Assembly: GCA_037190665.1 (NCBI GenBank)
Contig: JBBCJT010000004.1
Coordinates: 1 to 45,467 of the forward strand
Reading direction: 5' to 3'
DNA length: 45,467 bases
Origin: JBBCJT01 sp037190665
GTDB lineage: Bacteria > Pseudomonadota > Alphaproteobacteria > Acetobacterales > Acetobacteraceae
The stretch's first letter is position 1. Every line of letters begins with the position of its first letter. A program made the position numbers and the translations under genes. Shown in pieces: positions 17,654 through 24,337 of this stretch. The notes beneath the pieces are model-generated. The model was given only the letters and a program-made list of their open reading frames with translations, ran no database searches and was not told the DNA's origin.

Positions 17654-18436
17654 ATGTTCGACCCGCGCCTGCCGGTCGCCCGCGAGGGCCATATCGCCAT
17701 CGTCACCATCGACCGGCCGGATGTGCGCAACGCGCTGGATGTTCCGCTGTGGCAGGCGCTTCAGCGCACGTTCGAGGCGCTGTCGGCCGAGGATGCGCTG
17801 CGCTGCGTCATCATCCGCGGCGCCGGCGGGCAAGCGTTCAGCGCCGGATCGGATATCGCGAGCTTCGATGAGGTCTACGGCGACGCCGACAGCGCGGCGC
17901 ATACGGGGGACGTGCTGCACCACGCCTTCCAGGCGATCCGCCTGTGCCAGCATCCGGTGGTCGCGCAGATCGAGGGCGTCTGCCTCGGCGGCGGGGCGGG
18001 CATCGCCACGATGTGCGATTTCCGCGTCGGCGGCGAAGGCATCCGCCTCGGCATCACCGCGCGCAACCTCGGCATCTGGTACGCCTATGCGGAGATCGAC
18101 CCGATCATCCAGACCGCCGGCGTCGGCGTGGTCAGCGAGATGCTGATCGAAGGCCGCATCTTCAACGGGCGCGAGGCCTACGAGAAAGGGCTCATCTCCC
18201 GCGTGGTGCCGGATGGCGAGGTGGCGGCCGAGGCCCGCGCGCTCGCCGGTCGCATCGCCGAGGGCAGCCCGCTCTCCGCCCGCTTCCACAAGGCGGCCAT
18301 CCGCAAGCTGCGCGGCCCGCTGCCGCTGAGTGCGGCGGACATCGCCGGCCAGACCGCCTTCGCGCAGACCGAGGACTTCCAGGCCGCCTACCGGGCCTTC
18401 CTCGCCAAGCGCAAACCGGTCTTCGCGGGCCGCTGA
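17654..18436 (+). CDS. Enoyl-CoA hydratase/isomerase family protein
   Basis: 260-residue crotonase-fold enzyme acting on an acyl-CoA thioester. Family marks: TIDRPDVRNALD, the oxyanion-hole segment AFSAGSDIASF, and GVCLGGGAGIATMCDFRVG, then the C-terminal KRKPVF. The canonical glutamate pair of true enoyl-CoA hydratases is not obvious around 115-140, so the exact reaction (hydratase, isomerase, hydrolase) is open. It is coupled to the following aminotransferase by a one-base stop/start overlap. Confidence 0.85.
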   Translation: MFDPRLPVAREGHIAIVTIDRPDVRNALDVPLWQALQRTFEALSAEDALRCVIIRGAGGQAFSAGSDIASFDEVYGDADSAAHTGDVLHHAFQAIRLCQHPVVAQIEGVCLGGGAGIATMCDFRVGGEGIRLGITARNLGIWYAYAEIDPIIQTAGVGVVSEMLIEGRIFNGREAYEKGLISRVVPDGEVAAEARALAGRIAEGSPLSARFHKAAIRKLRGPLPLSAADIAGQTAFAQTEDFQAAYRAFLAKRKPVFAGR

Positions 18437-19593
18437 TGGCCACGCCCAGCCAGTGGCTGCTGGACACCGGCAGCCCGCCCATCCCGGCGATGCGCGCGCG
18501 CTTCGCCGCCTATGACGGCGCGAACGGCGCGCCCATCGATCTTTCGCAGGCAGCGCCCGGCGATCCGCCCGCGCCCCCGCTGCTGGCCGCGCTGGGGACG
18601 GCGGCATCCGATCCGCGCCTGTCCGGCTACGGCCCGCTCGCCGGCGAGATGGCGCTGCGCGCGCCCTTCGCCGCCGAGCTGTCGCGCCTGTACGGCACGG
18701 CCATCGATCCGGCCGAGATCACCATCACCAGCGGCTGCAACCAGGCCTTCTTCGCCGCGATGCTGGCCGTCGCGCGCGCGGGCGAGGCGGTGCTGCTGCC
18801 GACGCCGTGGTACTTCAACCACGAGATGGCGCTGTCGATGCTCGGCATCGCGCCAGTGCCGCTGCCATGCCGCCCCGAGGCGGGCTTCGTGCCCGACCCG
18901 GAGGAAGCGGCCCGGCTGATCGACGCGCGCACCCGCGCCATCGTGCTCGTCACGCCGAACAACCCGACCGGCGCGATCTACCCGCCGGAGGTCATCGCCG
19001 CCTTCGCCGAGCTGTGCCGCGCGCGCGGCCTGTTCCTCGTGCTCGACGAGACCTATGTCGATTTCCTGCCGGACGCGGACCGCCGCCCGCACGACCTGTT
19101 CGCCGGCGCGTGGCGGGACGTGCTGCTGCGCCTGTCGAGCTTCTCCAAATCCTACGCCATCCCCGGCCACCGGCTCGGCAGCCTGATCGCGGGGGCGGCG
19201 GTGCAGGCGCAGCTCGGCAAGGTGTTCGACACGATCCAGATCTGCGCGCCGCGGGCCGCGCAATCAGCACTCGGCCAGTCGCTGCCCGCGCTGCGCGACT
19301 GGCGGGAGGCCAACCGGCGCGAGATGACCGGGCGCGCGGAGGCCTGCCGCGCGGCGCTCGGCGGGCTGAACGGCTGGCGCGTCGAGTCCGTGGGCGCGTA
19401 CTTCGCCTATCTGCGCCTGCCGCAGGACGCGCCGGATGCGTGGGACGCGGCCAGGCGGCTCGCCGATCGCGGCCTGCTCGCCCTGCCCGGCCCCGCCTTC
19501 GGCCCCGGACAGGAACGGCACCTGCGCATCGCCTTCGCCAATATCGGCCGCGACCGCATGGCGGAGATCCCGGCAAGGCTGGCCATGCTCTGA
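18436..19593 (+). CDS. Class I/II pyridoxal-phosphate aminotransferase
   Basis: 385-residue fold-type I aminotransferase of unknown amino acid. Motifs: ITSGCNQAFFAAM, TPWYFNHEMAL, VTPNNPTGAIYPPE, LDETYVDF, and the PLP lysine in LSSFSKSYAIPGHRLGSL. ATG 18436 overlaps the crotonase stop (TGATG). It resembles proteins annotated as aspartate/aromatic aminotransferases. The pairing with a crotonase suggests an amino-acid side pathway, but nothing more precise can be read. Confidence 0.88.
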   Translation: MATPSQWLLDTGSPPIPAMRARFAAYDGANGAPIDLSQAAPGDPPAPPLLAALGTAASDPRLSGYGPLAGEMALRAPFAAELSRLYGTAIDPAEITITSGCNQAFFAAMLAVARAGEAVLLPTPWYFNHEMALSMLGIAPVPLPCRPEAGFVPDPEEAARLIDARTRAIVLVTPNNPTGAIYPPEVIAAFAELCRARGLFLVLDETYVDFLPDADRRPHDLFAGAWRDVLLRLSSFSKSYAIPGHRLGSLIAGAAVQAQLGKVFDTIQICAPRAAQSALGQSLPALRDWREANRREMTGRAEACRAALGGLNGWRVESVGAYFAYLRLPQDAPDAWDAARRLADRGLLALPGPAFGPGQERHLRIAFANIGRDRMAEIPARLAML

Positions 19594-19607
19594 GAGCGGG
19601 CCGCGCG

Positions 19608-20777
19608 TCAGTCCACGACGCCGATCATCTCGCGCAACCGCAGCCACCAGCCATAGGACGGCGGCCATAGGGTCCACTCCGGATCGGCCTTCAGCGCCTG
19701 CGCCGCGTGCAGGGCCCAGTGCGGATCGGTCAGGGCCTGGCGCCCGATGGCAATCAGGTCGGCCTTGCCCTCGGCCAGGATGCGCTCGGCCTGCGGCCCG
19801 TCGAGGATCGCGCCCACCGCCATGGTGGGAATGCCCGTCGCGGCGCGGATCGCGGCCGCATAGGGCACCTGATGCCCCCGGCGGATCGGCTGGCGCTTGT
19901 GGACATAATCCATGCCCGAGTTCTCGGCGCGGATGCCGCCCGAGGAGCAGTCGATCAGGTCCACCCCCCGCGCGGCCAGCTCCTTCGACAGCGCGATGCT
20001 GTCCCCGATCGTCCAGCCGTCCTGCCGCGTGTCCAGATCCGGCCGCCAGTCCACGCAGGACAGCCGCACGAAGAGCGGCCTGTCCGCGGGCCAGTGCGCC
20101 CGCACCGCTTCGGCGACCTCGATCATGATGCGCATGCGCCCGGCGAGATCGCCGCCATAGGCGTCATCGCGGTCATTGTTCACCGGCGAGAGGAAGCCGT
20201 GCAGCAGGTAACCGTGCGCGGCGTGGATATCGAGCACCTCGAAGCCGGCCGCCGCGACGCGCGCCGCCGCGGCGCCATAGGCGCGCACGATCCGGCCGAT
20301 CTGCGCCACGGTCAGGCGCTGCGGCGCGTTCCACTTGGCGATCGTGCGGCTGTCGGACGCGCTCACCGGCTGCCACGGCGCCTCGCCGCGCGCGGCCTCA
20401 GCCTCGCCGAGGGGACCCAGCCCCTCCCACGGGCGCTGGCGCGAGGCCTTGGGGCCCGCGTGATGCAACTGCGCCGCCGGCACGGCGCCATTCGCCCTGA
20501 GGAAGCCGGCGATGCGGCGCAGCGGCGCGATGTGGTCGTCCGACCAGATGCCGAGATCGCCATAGGTGTTGCGACCGTCCGGCTCGATCATCAACGCCTC
20601 GGTCATCACCGTGCCGAAGCCGCCCACCGCGAATTTGGCGAGATGCTGGAAGTGCCAGTCGGTGGCGCAGCCGTCCTGTGCGGCCTTGTAGGTCTGCATC
20701 GGCGCGACGACGGCGCGGTTCGGGAAGGTGACGCCGCGCAGCCGGAAGGGGCTGAACAGCAGGGGGTTCGACGTCAT
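19608..20777 (-). CDS. NADH:flavin oxidoreductase, old yellow enzyme family (YqjM-like)
   Basis: 389-residue FMN TIM-barrel ene-reductase-like protein. Start at 20777 (MTSNPLLFSPFRLRG) is chosen over a codon 12 residues upstream. Family motifs: VVAPMQTYKA, LHHAGPKAS, HAAHGYLLHGFLSP, NNRDDAYGG-like NDRDDAYGGDLAGRM, and ADLIAIGRQALTDP near the FMN phosphate site. Third gene of a minus-strand operon after the FAD oxidoreductase (four-base gap). A role in reducing an unsaturated or demethylating an N-methyl intermediate is conjecture. Confidence 0.88.
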   Translation of the reverse strand: MTSNPLLFSPFRLRGVTFPNRAVVAPMQTYKAAQDGCATDWHFQHLAKFAVGGFGTVMTEALMIEPDGRNTYGDLGIWSDDHIAPLRRIAGFLRANGAVPAAQLHHAGPKASRQRPWEGLGPLGEAEAARGEAPWQPVSASDSRTIAKWNAPQRLTVAQIGRIVRAYGAAAARVAAAGFEVLDIHAAHGYLLHGFLSPVNNDRDDAYGGDLAGRMRIMIEVAEAVRAHWPADRPLFVRLSCVDWRPDLDTRQDGWTIGDSIALSKELAARGVDLIDCSSGGIRAENSGMDYVHKRQPIRRGHQVPYAAAIRAATGIPTMAVGAILDGPQAERILAEGKADLIAIGRQALTDPHWALHAAQALKADPEWTLWPPSYGWWLRLREMIGVVD

Positions 20778-20781
20778 GCCG

Positions 20782-22146
20782 CTACATTTCCGCGGGCGGC
20801 CCCTGGTCGCCATCGGCGAAGCGGCTGAAGCGCAGCGGGTGTGGATCGACGATCGGCGTGTCGCCGGCGACCAGATCCGCCGCGAGCCGGCCGGCGCCCG
20901 GCCCCACGCCGAAGCCGTGGCCGCTGAACCCGGTGGCGAGGAAGAAGCCCGGCAGCGCCTCCACCGGAGAGATCACCGCCACCACGTCCGGCGTGGAATC
21001 GATCCAGCCGCCCCATTGCTGCGCGACCTTCAGGTCCCGCAGGGCCGGAAAGCCGGCCGCGAGCGAGGCCAGCGCCGCGCGGACGATGCGGGCATCCGGT
21101 GCGGGGTTGAGCACGCGGATGGCCTCGAACGGCGAGACGCTGTCCAGCCGCCACCGCGCGATCGCTTCCGGCCCGTGGAAGAACGAGCGGCCGACGCCGA
21201 CTGAGAGCGCGACCGAGCGGCGCTCGCGGAAGATGCGCATGAACTGCCGCGCGTAACGCAACCCCTGCGGCGTGATCTCGACCCGGCCGCGGCTGCGGAT
21301 GGAGACCGTGTAGCCCCCGTCCTCCCGCCGGCGGATCGTGAAGCCGGGCGTCGACAGCCCGCCCTCGATCACCGCAGGCGCCGGTTCCGTGGCGAACGCC
21401 GTCCCCTGCACGCCGGATTGCGGCAGCGAGATCCCGTGCCACCGGCAGAACATCGACGACCACGCACCGGCCGCGCAGAGCACGCGCCCGGCGCGGATGC
21501 GCCCCTTCTCGGTCACCACGGCGGCGACCGCGCCGCCCTTCATTTCCATGCCGCGCGCGGCGCAATCCTGGTGGATCGTCACACCCAGCCGCCGGGCAGC
21601 CTCCGCGAGCGCCGGCGTGGCGAGGGTCGGCTCGGCCCGGCCATCGCTGGGGGACAGCACGCCGCCGATCCATTTGCCAGCGGCGCCCGGGACCATCGCA
21701 GTGGCCTCAGCGGCGGACAGCATCCGGCTGTGGACCTGATAGCCCTGGGCCATGTTCACCCAGCGCTCCCAGCCCGCGAGCTCGGCGGGCTTGTCGGTCA
21801 GGTAGACCAGCCCCTTGCGCCGGAAGCCGAGATCCGCGCCGATCTCCTGCTCCAGCCCGCCCCAGATCGCGAGGCTTTCGCGCGCAAGCGGCAGCTCGCG
21901 TTCGTCGCGGTTCTGCTGGCGAACCCAGCCCCAGTTGCGGCTGGACTGTTCGGCGCCGATGCGCCCCTTCTCGACCAGCGCCACTCGGAGCTTCTTCCGC
22001 GCCAGGAAGTAGGCGGCGGAGACACCGGCGATGCCGCCGCCGATGACGACAACATCCACCTCCGCCGGCAGCTCCGCATCGCTCGCGACCGGCTTCAGCG
22101 GGAACGGTATGTCGCGCGTCGGATCGACGGCGACGGCGGTCCTCAC
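20782..22146 (-). CDS. FAD-dependent amino-acid oxidoreductase (DadA/SoxB-like)
   Basis: 454-residue flavoprotein of the DAO superfamily, which oxidises D-amino acids, sarcosine or other secondary amines. The FAD dinucleotide motif is VVVIGGGIAGVSAAY (32-46), followed by EKGRIGAEQSSRNWGW, where family members bind or covalently hold FAD, and the C-terminal GFSGHGFGVGPGAGRLAADL. Its start overlaps the stop of the N-formylglutamate amidohydrolase gene (ATGA). The substrate cannot be told from sequence. Confidence 0.85.
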   Translation of the reverse strand: MRTAVAVDPTRDIPFPLKPVASDAELPAEVDVVVIGGGIAGVSAAYFLARKKLRVALVEKGRIGAEQSSRNWGWVRQQNRDERELPLARESLAIWGGLEQEIGADLGFRRKGLVYLTDKPAELAGWERWVNMAQGYQVHSRMLSAAEATAMVPGAAGKWIGGVLSPSDGRAEPTLATPALAEAARRLGVTIHQDCAARGMEMKGGAVAAVVTEKGRIRAGRVLCAAGAWSSMFCRWHGISLPQSGVQGTAFATEPAPAVIEGGLSTPGFTIRRREDGGYTVSIRSRGRVEITPQGLRYARQFMRIFRERRSVALSVGVGRSFFHGPEAIARWRLDSVSPFEAIRVLNPAPDARIVRAALASLAAGFPALRDLKVAQQWGGWIDSTPDVVAVISPVEALPGFFLATGFSGHGFGVGPGAGRLAADLVAGDTPIVDPHPLRFSRFADGDQGPPAEM

Positions 22147-23015
22147 GCCGCCTTCCGCGCCGCGAGCGCGACGACGGCGGCGGAAACCGCGGCGAGATGC
22201 TGGCGGATCTGCGCCAGCTCCGGCCGGCGCGTGCGGGCCGCCTCATCCATGTAAAGGCTGCGGTTCATCTCGATCTGCAGGCTGTGGACGCCGTCCCCGG
22301 GCGCGCCGTGCTGGCGGACAGACTCCGCACCGCTGAAATGCACGTTCCGCGTCACGTCGTAGCCGAAGCCCTTCAGCGTCGAGGCCACGACGTCCACGAG
22401 TTCCTCCCCGCAGGTCGTGCCCTTGCGGTCGCCGAGATCGAAATCCGACCGGCGCTTGCCGGCATCCGGGCCGGTGCCCGGCACGAACGTCCCCATGGAA
22501 TGGCAGCTCAGATGGTACGCCACGCCGTGTTGCGCGCGGAACGCCTTGAGCAGCCGCGCCACTTCGTTGTGGTACGGCCAGTAGTAGTGGTCGAGCCGCT
22601 TCCGCACCTCGGCCACCGGCAGCTTCGCGTCATAGATCGGCTTCGTGCCGGCGCAGATCGTCGGGATCAGCCCGATTCCGTTCCTGGTCATGGACGAGGG
22701 CTGGAGCGCGACCGGCCAGGGGCCGTCGAGCTGGTCGGGGTCGATGTCCAGCTCGTGCCGGTTCAGGTCGATACACGCGTTGGGGCAATGCGCATACAGC
22801 CAGGTGGCGCCGGCATCGACCACGCCGTCGTAGCATTCCTCGACATACATCGAGATGGACCGCTGCAGATCGGTCAGCGTGGCGACGCTCCTGAAGTCCC
22901 GCGGATACTCGGCGCCGCTGCGCGGGATCTCGAACAACACCGGCGCGGCGTTGCCCGTCGGATCGCGGCGGGAGAAGACGCCAGGCAGTACATCCATCTG
23001 CATGATCAGGCCCAT
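22143..23015 (-). CDS. N-formylglutamate amidohydrolase family protein
   Basis: 290-residue zinc-type amidohydrolase of the family that splits N-formylglutamate into glutamate and formate at the end of histidine breakdown. Marks: VLFEIPRSGAEYP, CIDLNRHELDID, YHLSCHSMG and HSLQIEMNRSLYMDE. There are no hut genes here, so the substrate may be another N-formyl or N-acyl amino acid. It leads the three-gene operon with the FAD oxidoreductase and old yellow enzyme. Starts at residues 5 or 7 (both Met) are also possible. Confidence 0.85.
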   Translation of the reverse strand: MGLIMQMDVLPGVFSRRDPTGNAAPVLFEIPRSGAEYPRDFRSVATLTDLQRSISMYVEECYDGVVDAGATWLYAHCPNACIDLNRHELDIDPDQLDGPWPVALQPSSMTRNGIGLIPTICAGTKPIYDAKLPVAEVRKRLDHYYWPYHNEVARLLKAFRAQHGVAYHLSCHSMGTFVPGTGPDAGKRRSDFDLGDRKGTTCGEELVDVVASTLKGFGYDVTRNVHFSGAESVRQHGAPGDGVHSLQIEMNRSLYMDEAARTRRPELAQIRQHLAAVSAAVVALAARKAA

Positions 23016-23121
23016 TGCATCCCAATAAGGTCACCCGGCATGGCGCCGGCGTAACGATGGAAGCATGTCCGGCCGCAACGCGACAGACCGGGGGGCCAAA
23101 GAGATCAGCGTATCGACGCAC

Positions 23122-23140
23122 CGCCCGTCAGGGACGGGCG
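23122..23140 (-). terminator. Possible terminator after nrdB
   Basis: A perfect eight-base stem (23122-23129 with 23133-23140) with a three-base loop, 50 bases after the nrdB stop in the 175-base gap before the amidohydrolase gene. No clear T-run follows on the minus strand, so it may be only a hairpin. Confidence 0.35.
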
Positions 23141-23190
23141 ATGCGCATACCGGGGCGGCGGGACCGTAGACGAAACGCCGCCGGAAGCCG

Positions 23191-24312
23191 TCAATCCCAG
23201 CTCAGCGCGCCGCCGTTCTGGTATTCGATCACGCGGGTCTCGAAGAAGTTCTTCTCCTTCTTCAGGTCCATCACCTCCGACATCCACGGGAACGGGTTCT
23301 CCGTCTCCGGGAACAGCAGCTCGAGGCCGAGCTGCGCGCAGCGGCGGTTGGTGATGAAGTGCATGTACTGCTCGCACAGCGCCGCGTTCAGCCCCAGGAA
23401 GCCGCGCGGCATCGTGTCCTTGCCGTAGGCGACCTCCAGCTCGCACGCATCCTTCAGCATCTGCCGGATCTCCGCGACGAATTCCTTCGTCCACAGATGC
23501 GGGTTCTCCAGGCGGATCTGGTTGATGACGTCGATGCCGAAGTTCAGATGGATGGATTCGTCGCGCAGGATGTACTGGTACTGCTCGGCGATGCCCACCA
23601 TCTTGCCGCGCCGGCCGAGCGAGAGGATCTGCGCGAAGCCGGTGTAGAACCACATGCCTTCGAACACGACGTAGAAGGCCACCAGATCGCGCACGAACGC
23701 CTGATCGGTTTCCGTGGTGCCGGTGTTGAAGGCGGAGTCCGACAGGTTCTGCGTGTACTTCAGCGCCCACGCCGCCTTCTCGGTGATCGAGGGCACCTCG
23801 CGGTACATGTTGAACAGCTCGCCCTCATCGAGGCCGAGGCTTTCCACGATGTACTGGAAGGTGTGCGTGTGCACCGCCTCCTCGAACGCCTGACGCAGCA
23901 GGTACTGGCGGCATTCGGGGTTGGTGAGGTGGCGGTAGATCGCGAGCACGATGTTGTTCGCCACCAGCGATTCCGACGCGGCGAAGAACCCGAGGTTGCG
24001 CTTCACCGCGCGCCGCTCGTCCTCGGTCAGCCCGTCGCGGGACTTCCACAGCGCGATGTCGGCCTGCATGGACACCTCGGTGGGCATCCAGTGGTTGTTG
24101 CAGCCCGCGAGATACTTCTCCCACGCCCAGCGATACTTCAGCGGCAGGAGCTGGTTCACGTCGGCGCGGCAGTTGATCATCGCCTTGTCGTCAACGGAGA
24201 CGCGCGCGGCCCCCTGCTGGATCTCGCCGAGGCCGGTCGCGTTCCCGGCGGAAGCCTGCGTCGAAGCGGCAGACGACCCGTCCGACCAATCGAGAATGTG
24301 CGTGTCCATCAA
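23191..24312 (-). CDS. nrdB: Ribonucleotide reductase small subunit, class Ic-like (Phe in place of radical Tyr)
   Basis: Holds the metal cofactor that starts radical chemistry in the large subunit. 373 residues. Ferritin-like metal ligands are E114, E145, H148, E218, E252 and H255. Position 152, where class Ia/Ib proteins have the radical Tyr, is Phe (codon TTC, plus-strand 23857-23859), and the first ligand is Glu not Asp. Both features, with AFEEAVHTHTF, RDESIHLNFGID and KEKNFFETRVIEYQ, closely match Chlamydia trachomatis R2, the class Ic Mn(IV)/Fe(III) enzyme; the offset to its known ligands is a constant 25 residues. It follows nrdA by 25 bases. A second Met codon at position 2 is an alternative start. 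Confidence 0.95.
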   Translation of the reverse strand: MMDTHILDWSDGSSAASTQASAGNATGLGEIQQGAARVSVDDKAMINCRADVNQLLPLKYRWAWEKYLAGCNNHWMPTEVSMQADIALWKSRDGLTEDERRAVKRNLGFFAASESLVANNIVLAIYRHLTNPECRQYLLRQAFEEAVHTHTFQYIVESLGLDEGELFNMYREVPSITEKAAWALKYTQNLSDSAFNTGTTETDQAFVRDLVAFYVVFEGMWFYTGFAQILSLGRRGKMVGIAEQYQYILRDESIHLNFGIDVINQIRLENPHLWTKEFVAEIRQMLKDACELEVAYGKDTMPRGFLGLNAALCEQYMHFITNRRCAQLGLELLFPETENPFPWMSEVMDLKKEKNFFETRVIEYQNGGALSWD

Positions 24313-24337
24313 TGTCCCCCTCTCAGAACGCGGCCGG

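Noticed and set aside
23191..24312. Class Ia assignment for NrdB
   Set aside because: Phe152 and Glu114 replace the radical Tyr and the first-ligand Asp, and the surrounding sequence matches the chlamydial class Ic type.
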